The notes below the pieces were generated by a model that saw only the letters and a program-made list of their open reading frames with translations, ran no database searches and was not told the origin of the DNA. DNA of 64,000 bases from Pelomonas sp. BJYL3 (lineage in GTDB: Bacteria > Pseudomonadota > Gammaproteobacteria > Burkholderiales > Burkholderiaceae_C): contig NZ_JANZKX010000002.1 of assembly GCF_027257975.1 (NCBI RefSeq), forward strand, positions 62,001-126,000, written 5' to 3'. The translations under genes were made by a program, and so were the position numbers. Shown one piece after another: positions 20,744-27,902 of this stretch (position 1 is the first letter of the stretch; every line of letters begins with the position of its first letter).

Positions 20744-21589
20744 ATGCGTTGGGATCGCGCAGGAAGCACCGGCCGCCGAGGCCGGGCATGGCTCATGGCC
20801 GTCGGCCTGCTGGGCGCCCTTGCCCCGGGGACGGGGCGGGCCCAGGTCCCGGACGCCGGCAGCCCGTCGGTGCTGCAGCTGTGTGCCGAGGACGAGAACT
20901 CCTACCCCTGGCTGCTGCGCGACCGCAGCGGCCTCAACATGCTGATGGTGCGCCTGCTGGGCCAGCGCCTGGGCCTGCGCTTCGAGGTCACGCTGCTGCC
21001 CTGGCGGCGCTGCCTGCTCTCCCTGCAGGAAGGCGGTGTGGACGGTGCCTTCAAGGCCAGCTTCCAGCCCGAGCGGCTGAAAATCGGCCGCTACCCCATG
21101 CGGGGCGGGCAGGTGGACGTGGAGCGCGCCATGCTGGAGGAGAGCTACCACCTCTACCGGCTCAAGGGCAGCGCCGTGAGCTGGGACGGGCAGCAGCTCA
21201 GTCAGCTGGATGGCGCCGTGGGCGCGCAGGCCGGCTTCTCCATCGTGGCCTGGCTGCGCCAGCAGCAGCTGCCCATCGAAGCCTCGGCCAAGGCGCCCGA
21301 CGCCATCCTGGCCATGCTGCAGCGCGGCCGAATCGGTGCCGCGGCGCTGCAGACCAGCCAGGGCGACTACACCCTCAGCCGCAACCCGCAGTTCGCCGCG
21401 CAGATCGAGCGCCAGGGCCCGCCCCTGGTCAGCAAGCCCTACTACCTGCTGCTCTCGCATGCCTTCGTGAAGCGCCACCCGGCCCTGGCGGAACGCATCT
21501 GGGACGGCGTGGCCGCAGTGCGCGAGTCCGCCGAGTACCGCCAGGCCCTGCACCTGGCGCTGGCCGGCGCCGCGGCGGCGTCGCCCTGA
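20744..21589 (+). CDS. Periplasmic solute-binding protein, family 3-like (orphan)
   Basis: A 281-residue precursor with a signal peptide (AWLMAVGLLGALAPGTGRAQ). The mature part follows the small family-3 binding-protein pattern (GLNMLMVRLLGQRLGLRFEVTLLPWRRCLLSLQEGGVDGAF, then a second lobe). GGAGG lies eight bases before the ATG and a TATATT box sits about 45 bp upstream of the start. No transporter genes adjoin it. It resembles the other orphan binding protein at 9.4-10.3 kb in architecture, though not closely in sequence. The ligand is unknown. Confidence 0.7.
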   Translation: MRWDRAGSTGRRGRAWLMAVGLLGALAPGTGRAQVPDAGSPSVLQLCAEDENSYPWLLRDRSGLNMLMVRLLGQRLGLRFEVTLLPWRRCLLSLQEGGVDGAFKASFQPERLKIGRYPMRGGQVDVERAMLEESYHLYRLKGSAVSWDGQQLSQLDGAVGAQAGFSIVAWLRQQQLPIEASAKAPDAILAMLQRGRIGAAALQTSQGDYTLSRNPQFAAQIERQGPPLVSKPYYLLLSHAFVKRHPALAERIWDGVAAVRESAEYRQALHLALAGAAAASP

Positions 21590-21610
21590 GGCCCAGCGCC
21601 CCGCGCGGGC

Positions 21611-23143
21611 TCAGCGCGTCGGGAGGGAGAAGCGGTAGTCCAGGCCCAGGGTCAGGTTGCTGGCGCTGAAATGCCCCCCGGTGTCGCCCCGGCCCAGGGT
21701 GCGTCCCAGGGAGGCATTCAGGGCCAGGCGCTCGTCCACGATCCAGCGCAGGCCGGCGCTGACCTTGGCCACCTTGCCGTGCACATTCGCGCCGCCCATC
21801 AGCTGGCCGAAGAGCTGGTAGCGGTCCTCCCGCGCGAGCGCCGTCTGCAGGCCCAGGCCGGCCAGGATCTCGGCATAGCCGGGATAGCCCAGGTAGGCGT
21901 TGTAGGCGCCGGAGGCCTGCAGCGGCAGGTACCAGTGCGCGTCCAGGGGCAGGTCCAGCTGCAGGCCCATCATCTGCAGCGCCGGACGCGCCTGCTCCCG
22001 GTAGCTCAGGTGGAAGGCGGTGTGCTGGAAGACCGACAGCCGCAGGCCCTGGTAGCGCGCCGGCCCCACGGCGTCGCCGGACTGGCCGGACCGCAGGTGC
22101 CGGGTGAGCGCCAGGCCGAAGGTCTGGTTGCGCGAGCTGCCGCGGGGGGCCGTCATGTAGCCCAGCGTGAAGGCCAGGCCCAGGTCGCGGTCCAGGGCGT
22201 ACTCGAGGCCCAGGCGGGGATAGACCAGCAGGCCCGAGGCCGTGTCGATCACCTCCGGGGCATAGCCCCCCGAACCCAGGCCCAGCTGGCCATAGAGCGT
22301 CAGCGCCGGCGAGAGCCGCCAGCGCTGGCCCGCGCCGCCCAGCAGCTGGTTGTACAGGGGCATGCCCCGGTAGCCCATGCCCAGGGAGGCGAACCAGTAG
22401 CTGTCCTGCGCGAAGAAGTGGGCGAACTGCAGCTCGCCCAGCCCCACCGTGCGCTTGTTCGAGCCCTGCGGATCCTGCTGGCGGTAGTTGTCCAGCGAGA
22501 GGGTCAGCATGCTCTCGCCCATCTCCTGCGCCGCGCGCCGGTCGTCCCCGGATGGCAGGGCCTGCCCGTGGCCCGCGTGGGGACCGGTGAGGTAGCGGAA
22601 GGGGAACTCGATGAAGACGTTCGCCTGGCTGCCATCGATCAGCGACTGGCGGAACTTCAGCCGCGACAGGCTGGCCCCCACCGAGAAATCGCCGAAGTCA
22701 TAGCCCAGGCCCAGGTGCCCCTTGATGAAGCCGCCGGTGCCCGACAGCAGCTTGCTGTGCTCGACGCTGCGCCCGCCCCCGCCCCCGCCCGCGGACAGGC
22801 CCGCGGTGACATACCAGGGCCCGGCCAGCGGATAGCGGGCCAGCACGCCGAGATCGGCCGCGACGAAGCCGCCGTACTCCCCCTTGAACAGCGGCGCATA
22901 GAAGCCGGCGCCCAGCTTGATGCCCTCCATCACCTGCTGATGGAAATGAAAGCCCATCAGGTCCAGGGGGCGGTCGCCGGGCACGTTCACGCGCTGGTAT
23001 TCCAGTCGCAGGGAGGCCTCGCTGGCCTGCAGGCCGCCGGGCGCGGCCTGCTCCGACCGGGCCTGCGCGCCCAAGCTGGCCAGTGCCATGCCGATGCAGC
23101 AAGCCAGGAGACGAGATGACGGTGAGCGAGCCATGCGATCCAT
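21611..23143 (-). CDS. Hypothetical exported β-strand-rich protein
   Basis: A 510-residue precursor; the signal peptide is residues about 8-29 (LLACCIGMALASLGAQARS). The mature protein has many alternating aromatic/glycine strands (GFHFHQQVMEG, LGLGYDFGDFSVGASLSRL, LGLDYRFSLPTR), typical of an outer-membrane barrel or surface β-protein. A run of six glycines occurs near residue 125. The pattern of strands seems to repeat in two halves, which may reflect internal duplication. No known domain recognised. A second ATG three codons later is possible. The gene runs toward the solute-binding protein gene and ends 21 bp from it. Confidence 0.65.
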   Translation of the reverse strand: MDRMARSPSSRLLACCIGMALASLGAQARSEQAAPGGLQASEASLRLEYQRVNVPGDRPLDLMGFHFHQQVMEGIKLGAGFYAPLFKGEYGGFVAADLGVLARYPLAGPWYVTAGLSAGGGGGGRSVEHSKLLSGTGGFIKGHLGLGYDFGDFSVGASLSRLKFRQSLIDGSQANVFIEFPFRYLTGPHAGHGQALPSGDDRRAAQEMGESMLTLSLDNYRQQDPQGSNKRTVGLGELQFAHFFAQDSYWFASLGMGYRGMPLYNQLLGGAGQRWRLSPALTLYGQLGLGSGGYAPEVIDTASGLLVYPRLGLEYALDRDLGLAFTLGYMTAPRGSSRNQTFGLALTRHLRSGQSGDAVGPARYQGLRLSVFQHTAFHLSYREQARPALQMMGLQLDLPLDAHWYLPLQASGAYNAYLGYPGYAEILAGLGLQTALAREDRYQLFGQLMGGANVHGKVAKVSAGLRWIVDERLALNASLGRTLGRGDTGGHFSASNLTLGLDYRFSLPTR

Positions 23144-23399
23144 CCAGAGTGCAGGACACGCCGGCCCCCTGCCGGCCCGTCAGAGGGCCAGCGGCGCCGG
23201 ATGCCATGAGTTCATTGAAATTGGTCGCGATGGTAAGGGCTAGGCGGCCCCCTGCGCAGCCGCCCCCGCCGCGAGGCGCCTGGAAGTGGGGGGGAACGCG
23301 GCCCCGTGCCGGCCTCGTTTCACTTGCCGATGCGATGTCGCCTCATAACTTTCATGATGCGCGTCTTGTTCACTCCAGGGGCGCACGGTGCCGGATGCC

Positions 23400-23588
23400 A
23401 TGAACGAAGCACCTCCCGGGCCCACGCTGCCCCTGCTGGCGCCCGCCCCGCGGGAGTGCGGCTGGTTTGGGTCCAGCATGGAACTGCGGGAGGGGCTGGA
23501 GGTGCAGGATCTGGGCGACCTCGGGACCGCGCTGCCGGCAGCAGGCTGGCCCGACATCCAGCAAGCGCCGGGCCGCGAGGCGGCTTGA
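23400..23588 (+). CDS. Small conserved-looking hypothetical protein (62 aa)
   Basis: The peptide ECGWFGSSMELREGLEVQDLGDLGTAL matches the pattern of short proteins I recall from Burkholderiales genomes, in which a CGWF(D/G)SS..LR.GL.V motif is the core. It has no signal peptide or membrane segment. The ATG at 23400 is preferred to a GTG four codons upstream. It stands alone between two minus-strand genes, after a 256-bp spacer (23144-23399) in which I see no other gene. Function is unknown. Confidence 0.55.
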   Translation: MNEAPPGPTLPLLAPAPRECGWFGSSMELREGLEVQDLGDLGTALPAAGWPDIQQAPGREAA

Positions 23589-23613
23589 CGCCGCTGCGGC
23601 CTGGCAGGCGTGC

Positions 23614-24585
23614 TCAGGGCCGGGGCCCCAGGATCAGACGTGGCCAGTCCTGGCGCTGCAGGTCCTGCAGCACCAGGCGCGCCGCCGCCTCGGCGCGCTG
23701 GCGCTCGGCCTCCGTCAGCAGGTTGGCGCTGCGGCAGTGGCCATGGAACGCGCATTGGAGGCGGTCGAACAGCACGGTCTCCTCCGTGTTGCCCAACACC
23801 TCCCGCACAAGCCAGCTGCTGGCATGCCAGGCCTGCCAATCATCCAGGCCATGGCGCTGCTCGAAGACCGCACGCAAGCCTGCGTCCGCCCAGATCGTGA
23901 ACTCGACCGCACGAGCCTGTGGATTGGTCAGCACGTCGACCACCACAGGGAATCTGCCCGAGAGCGGGCGGCCCGGCATGACCAGCTCCGCGTACTCGGT
24001 CGGACGGATGCCGGCCTTGCGAAACTCACGGATCAATTCGAAGCCCTGGCCGGCGCTGCAATAGTCAGCGAGCCGCCGCAGCTCCACCCCTTGCTCCGCA
24101 GGTGCCGCCTTGGCCTGGCGTGCGTTCAGCTCCGCCAGCTCCTCTGGCGCGATGCCGGGCACCGAAGCCGGAGCAGGGCGAGCCGCCGCCACGCGCTGTT
24201 CCTCGTAGTTGGCGCGAGCGGAAGTCAGCTTGGCGCACTGGAGATCGATATGCAGGGCGACGGTCTTGTCCCGTACCGAGGCGGTGGGCGACAGCGCTCG
24301 CCTGTACCAGTCCAGCGCGGAGAGGGAAAGCAGGCCCTGCCGCGGCCTCTCGACCTCGCCACGACCGACCGGCCGCATGTCTGACTGGGCACTCGCCGAC
24401 GCCGATGGCGGCTCCGCGGGCGCCAGCCGGGAGGCCGGCCCCGCGACCGGCTTGGCGCTGGAGGGCAAGGCAGCGACGCGCTCCTCCGTGGGTGGTGCAG
24501 TCCGGGCGAAGCCATAGAGCACGGCGACAGCCAGCGCTGCCGCACCCAGTCCCCACAGACGCCGACGCTTCACTGGGCCTTGCAT
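23614..24585 (-). CDS. Membrane-anchored hypothetical protein (module 1, second gene)
   Basis: A 323-residue protein. Residues about 8-28 form one hydrophobic anchor (LWGLGAAALAVAVLYGFA) behind a basic start; then a Pro/Ala/Ser-rich linker of about 60 residues and a mostly helical domain with four cysteines (LQCAKL, DYCSAG, LQCAFHGHC). The likely topology is inner membrane with a periplasmic domain. The start overlaps the end of the Gly-rich gene by 16 bases, so the two are translationally coupled. The equivalent second gene of module 2 has the same architecture but no obvious sequence identity. Function is unknown. Confidence 0.65.
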   Translation of the reverse strand: MQGPVKRRRLWGLGAAALAVAVLYGFARTAPPTEERVAALPSSAKPVAGPASRLAPAEPPSASASAQSDMRPVGRGEVERPRQGLLSLSALDWYRRALSPTASVRDKTVALHIDLQCAKLTSARANYEEQRVAAARPAPASVPGIAPEELAELNARQAKAAPAEQGVELRRLADYCSAGQGFELIREFRKAGIRPTEYAELVMPGRPLSGRFPVVVDVLTNPQARAVEFTIWADAGLRAVFEQRHGLDDWQAWHASSWLVREVLGNTEETVLFDRLQCAFHGHCRSANLLTEAERQRAEAAARLVLQDLQRQDWPRLILGPRP

Positions 24586-25202
24586 GTGGCGACGCCCAGC
24601 AAGACCTGGCCCGCCTTCTCCTCAATGCCCGCCAGCCGGCAAGCCGTTGGCGGGACCGAAGGGAAGATCCAGGTCAGAACGGGAAAGGCGCCCTTCACCG
24701 TGGATTGGCAGTACTTCATCATCCTTGCAATGTAGATCTCCGGCAGCTCGCCAGCCCCTGGACATGGGAGTTCCAGGCCCTCCGCTATTTTCTGCGCGTC
24801 CTGCCTGAACCCGGCCTCGGTCGCACTCGACGTCCCTGCGCCCTCTCCTCCTGGTCCGGGGCCGGGTGTGGGTCGCTCCACAGCCCCTCCAGGGTTCGTG
24901 CCGGGGTCCCAACTGCCGTTGGTGCCCGAGCCATTGCCACCATTGCCCGTCCCATCCACCTCAACCGTACAGGCGGGCTTGCCCTGCCGGTCCATCGGAC
25001 AGTTGGGACTCGGCGTGCCGCTGCCAGCACCGTTGCCGCTGCCGGTGCCGGTCTGCGATCCGGCCGCCATGCGCCCGCCGTCTGGCGCTGTGGTGGCGGG
25101 CCGCGTGAGCTTGCCCGGCGCCGGCTTGGCGGGCGATTGCGCAAGCACGGTTGCGGATCCCAACAGGCATGTTGCGCCGATCAGCGCCCGGATGACTTTC
25201 AT
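24570..25202 (-). CDS. Secreted Gly-rich Cys protein (module 1, first gene)
   Basis: A 210-residue precursor. The signal peptide ends at about residue 21 (ATCLLGSATVLA|Q). A Gly/Ser/Thr-rich low-complexity middle contains CPMDRQGKPACTV (C68, C78), and a compact C-terminal domain carries four cysteines. The module 2 protein has the same CPxDxxGxxxC spacing, showing paralogy. GGGAGAA lies about six bases before the ATG at 25202. A strongly A+T-rich stretch at about 25312-25340 upstream is a likely promoter. The C-terminus overlaps the next gene by 16 bases. Function is unknown. Confidence 0.65.
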   Translation of the reverse strand: MKVIRALIGATCLLGSATVLAQSPAKPAPGKLTRPATTAPDGGRMAAGSQTGTGSGNGAGSGTPSPNCPMDRQGKPACTVEVDGTGNGGNGSGTNGSWDPGTNPGGAVERPTPGPGPGGEGAGTSSATEAGFRQDAQKIAEGLELPCPGAGELPEIYIARMMKYCQSTVKGAFPVLTWIFPSVPPTACRLAGIEEKAGQVLLGVATCKAQ

Positions 25203-25439
25203 GGAGTTCTCCCTCGTGTGGTCGTCAAGATGGTTCAAGCACACAGGGGAAACGGGCTGTTGGACTTCTGAAGTGCCGGTCTCCGCGCATGTGCGCCTTG
25301 CACGAACCAAAAATCCTAACAATATATTTATAAAACACGGTGAGAGTTCGCCCGCAACTTCGCGGCAGTCGAGGCTACGGCAGGGGCCCGGCTGGGCCGG
25401 CTCCGGCGTCGTCGCGCCGTGTCAAGGCAGCTTGCCGCT

Positions 25440-25547
25440 TCACTGTCCGCAGCCAACGCACAATTGCCTGGCCGCCTTCGGGGCGGATGGGGTTCCGGAC
25501 TGCGCGCACAGGCAGGCCGCGCCAAGCAGTGCCAGCACTGTCTTCAT
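25440..25547 (-). pseudogene. Truncated third copy of the Gly-rich gene start
   Basis: From ATG 25547 the frame reads MKTVLALLGAACLCAQSGTP, then SAPKAARQ, then LCVGCGQ and a stop. This is nearly the signal peptide and first mature residues of the intact gene starting at 27611, with a short internal deletion after the signal core and complete divergence after about 28 codons. The ribosome-binding site and leader are conserved because the region lies in the 341-bp duplication. It is a remnant; whether the 35-residue peptide is made is unknown. Confidence 0.7.
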
Positions 25548-25740
25548 CGAGTGTTCTCCCTTTGGACTGGCCCCGCTTCTTCGAGCTGTGGACCTTTGCG
25601 CTCCTTCTGCCGCCCCTTGTCATGGGCAGCAGCCTCCGGCGCCTTCTTGAAAGGCCCGCATGCTATCGGCCCCCAACAGATGGGACTGCTGCAGGTTCTG
25701 ACAGTCGCCATTCAAGCAGGTGGGTGTCCTGCGCCAAGGG

Positions 25741-25753
25741 CAAGACCTGACCC
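25741..25753 (+). repeat. REP-like 13-mer, copy 5 (intergenic, in direct repeat A)
   Basis: Exact CAAGACCTGACCC within the duplicated segment, 13 bases from the position equivalent to the stop of the phosphodiesterase gene. Confidence 0.75.
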
Positions 25754-25766
25754 CAGCGCTGCGCCC

Positions 25767-25838
25767 TCAGGCCCGCTGCAGGGCCTTCACCACCGCCAGC
25801 TTGGGCTCCGTGGCCACGGGCTGGGGCAGCTCGAAGGC
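25767..25838 (-). pseudogene. Duplicated 3' fragment of the phosphodiesterase gene
   Basis: The last 24 codons, stop included, of the GGDEF/EAL gene (FELPQPVATEPKLAVVKALQRA) are present here exactly as at 27831-27902. Beyond 25838 the sequence has no relation to that gene. It marks one end of the duplicated unit. The 361-bp spacer 25548-25908 holds this fragment and the rest of repeat A, and no intact gene. Confidence 0.85.
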
Positions 25839-25908
25839 CTCTCATCCCGAGGCAACGCATGCCCCGCGAGGACACAGGGAGCCACATCAATCAGCCGATG
25901 GGCATGGG

Positions 25909-26943
25909 TCAGGCCTTGGGGGCGCGCCTGCGCCTCGTCAAGGCTGCAAAGTATTGATCGGCCAAGGCAAGGACCTGCGCATCCGTGCTGCCTTGCATCG
26001 GTGGCACCGACTCTCCCAGATAGGCCGCCTTCGCTGCCGCAGACTTGGCGGGATTGCCGGGATCGGCCTGCCATGCTTGCAGGAGGCGTTGGCGTGCAAT
26101 CTCCTCAAGACTGCGCCTGAGCCGCCGATCCTCTGCCGGATCTGCTGCGGGCTCACTGGCGCTACGCAGCAGGGCATCGCCCGCTGCTTCTCGCTGCAGC
26201 CGACTCGCATGAGCAATTTCGCCGAGCGCCAGGACTGCAAGTGCCGCGTCATCGCCTCGCTCGGCCTCGCGAAGCACCTGCCGCGTCACCCACGGTTCGC
26301 GGACGCCGGCAGAGAACAGTGCCATGCCAGCTCCATCGACTCCCTGTCGCACCGCCACTTCCAGCAACTGGCGTCGCCGTTGCTTGAGATCTCCTGAGAG
26401 CGCTTGGCAGTGCGAATGATCCTGCTGCATGGTTGACAGGAGTAGATCCATGAAACTCCGGTCCTTGTGCATCAGGATGCCCTGCGTCTGCAGGTCGGAC
26501 AGCTGTTGTCGCATCCGCTCCATGTCCTGAGGCAGACGCTCGCAACGCTGCAGGATACGCACCAGTTCGTAGGCCGCTGGCCCATCCTGCTCGCGAACCG
26601 CTTGATCCAAGGCAGCCATCAAGCCGCTGGGGTAGCGAGACCAATCCGTCAAGAAAGTGGCAGGGGCCTGCGCGCCAGCTTTGCCGTCCTGCGCCCGCCC
26701 GTCGTCCGAGAGCGGCGGCGGAGGCGCCGCACCGGTCGCTGCAACACGCGTCGATTGTCGCGTCGGCTCCTGCGTCGCCGACTCTGCATGCCAAGGGGTA
26801 TCCCCATCGGGCAGCTTAGACGCCGAGAGTTTGCCCAGGCACCCAGCCACAGCGACGAGCGTGACGATGGCCAGCGCGACACCCGCCACAACAGTCCTCG
26901 GGAGCTTCCCCCGTCGTCGATTCGCGTCCATGGCTGCCTTCAT
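25909..26943 (-). CDS. Membrane-anchored hypothetical protein (module 2, second gene)
   Basis: A 344-residue protein. A basic start is followed by one hydrophobic segment (VVAGVALAIVTLVAVAGC), which also contains a possible lipobox (VAGC), so it could be a lipoprotein or a single-pass protein. A Pro/Ala-rich linker leads to a long helical domain with cysteines near residues 130-180 (ILQRCERLP, HSHCQALSG) and repeated Ala/Leu/Arg helices. ATG 26943 overlaps the previous stop as ATGA, so it is coupled to the Gly-rich gene. It shares architecture with the second gene of module 1. Function is unknown. Confidence 0.65.
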   Translation of the reverse strand: MKAAMDANRRRGKLPRTVVAGVALAIVTLVAVAGCLGKLSASKLPDGDTPWHAESATQEPTRQSTRVAATGAAPPPPLSDDGRAQDGKAGAQAPATFLTDWSRYPSGLMAALDQAVREQDGPAAYELVRILQRCERLPQDMERMRQQLSDLQTQGILMHKDRSFMDLLLSTMQQDHSHCQALSGDLKQRRRQLLEVAVRQGVDGAGMALFSAGVREPWVTRQVLREAERGDDAALAVLALGEIAHASRLQREAAGDALLRSASEPAADPAEDRRLRRSLEEIARQRLLQAWQADPGNPAKSAAAKAAYLGESVPPMQGSTDAQVLALADQYFAALTRRRRAPKA

Positions 26944-27611
26944 CCGCCATTCACGGCCTTGGTTCGGCACGAGTTTCCCACTGCTTCGTTGTAGCGAGTA
27001 TCAGCGGCCTGGTCTTCCTTTGCCTTGTCCTGGCAGACGCGGCGCTTCTCAGGATTGCTGGACACCCAATCCGCCGGAATGTTGATGTTGCCGCCCGTTC
27101 CCGCGTAGCTGCCGCCAATGCCGATAGTGCCTGTGGGGTCTGGATAGTTGCTGGCGCATCTCGCTATGGCCCTGTCATACGCCTCATCCGTCTTCTTCTG
27201 TGCTGCGTCTTGAGCCGCCCAGCACTGCTGGAACTTTGCCATTCTCGGATCCACCGGCCCCGGGGCCCCGCCCCCAGTCGCCGTGCCTCCAGCACCATCC
27301 CCACTCATTGCACCTCCCGGCACCCCACCCGGCTCCGGCGGCGTATAGCTGCCACCCCCGCCCGAACTCGAGCCGCTGGAAACAACCACGCATTGCGATT
27401 CTCCGGCGCCATCCACAGGGCAGCTGCTGCCCTCGGACTCCGACAGCGACGCCGTCTGCCCGCTGCCCGGCCGGGCGGGCACGGCCGGCAGCTTGCCGGC
27501 TGGGGAAGTGGGGCGGGCCGCCTTGGGGGCGACCGGGGTGCTGGACTGGGCCTGCGCCGCGCCATGCGCGCACAGGCAGGCTGCGCTGAGCAATGCCAGG
27601 ACTGTCTTCAT
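26940..27611 (-). CDS. Secreted Gly-rich Cys protein (module 2, first gene)
   Basis: A 223-residue precursor with a signal peptide (VLALLSAACLCAHGAAQA|Q). The Gly/Ser-rich region holds CPVDGAGESQC (C64, C74), with the same spacing as the module 1 protein, then GTATGGGAPG repeats and a C-terminal domain with four cysteines (FQQCWAAQ, IARCASNY, RRVCQDK, NSCRTK). GGGAGAA lies about seven bases before the ATG. The start region and upstream spacer are duplicated at 25.5 kb. It is followed by its partner gene with a 4-bp overlap. Function is unknown; export and disulfide formation are likely. Confidence 0.65.
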   Translation of the reverse strand: MKTVLALLSAACLCAHGAAQAQSSTPVAPKAARPTSPAGKLPAVPARPGSGQTASLSESEGSSCPVDGAGESQCVVVSSGSSSGGGGSYTPPEPGGVPGGAMSGDGAGGTATGGGAPGPVDPRMAKFQQCWAAQDAAQKKTDEAYDRAIARCASNYPDPTGTIGIGGSYAGTGGNINIPADWVSSNPEKRRVCQDKAKEDQAADTRYNEAVGNSCRTKAVNGG

Positions 27612-27902
27612 CGAGTGTTCTCCCTTTGGATTGGCCCCGCTTCTTCGAGCTCTGGGCCTTTGCGCTCCTTCTGCCGCCCCTTGTCATGGGCAGCAGCCTC
27701 CGGCGCCGTCTTGAAAGGCCCGCATGCTATTGGCCCCCAACAGATGGGACTACTGCAAGTTCTGACAGTCGCCATTCAAGCAGGTGGGTGTCCTGCGCCA
27801 AGGGCAAGACCTGACCCCAGCGCTGCGCCCTCAGGCCCGCTGCAGGGCCTTCACCACCGCCAGCTTGGGCTCCGTGGCCACGGGCTGGGGCAGCTCGAAG
27901 GC
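27562..27902. repeat. 341-bp direct repeat, copy B (parental position)
   Basis: It carries the start of the intact Gly-rich gene (ATG at 27611), the 219-bp spacer and the true 3' end of the phosphodiesterase gene, so this copy sits in its functional context and copy A at 25498-25838 is likely the derivative. Confidence 0.9.
27805..27817 (+). repeat. REP-like 13-mer, copy 6 (intergenic, in direct repeat B)
   Basis: Exact CAAGACCTGACCC, 13 bases past the stop codon of the phosphodiesterase gene. Confidence 0.75.

Larger units (their letters stand above)
25498..25838. repeat. 341-bp direct repeat, copy A
   Basis: It is about 96% identical (some 12 mismatches by eye) to 27562-27902, at a constant offset of 2064 bp; the last 160 bp are identical. 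It contains the 5' end of a Gly-rich gene, its upstream spacer, one REP-like 13-mer and the last 24 codons of the phosphodiesterase gene. No terminal inverted repeats or transposase were seen, so a tandem duplication fits better than an insertion sequence. Confidence 0.9.

Noticed and set aside
24594-24612. Near matches to the 13-mer at about 24600 and 10140.
   Set aside because: Each has at least one mismatch and could come from codons for GQVLL; not counted among the ten exact copies.
27184-27687. A frame beginning 76 bp upstream of the Gly-rich gene (with a matching one near 25623) that is open in both repeat copies.
   Set aside because: Conservation follows from the DNA duplication; the frame overlaps the Gly-rich gene and its two copies end differently after the repeat.
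25498-27902. The 341-bp direct repeats considered as ends of an insertion sequence or transposon.
   Set aside because: No transposase, no terminal inverted repeats, and the repeat contains pieces of neighbouring genes, so duplication is simpler.
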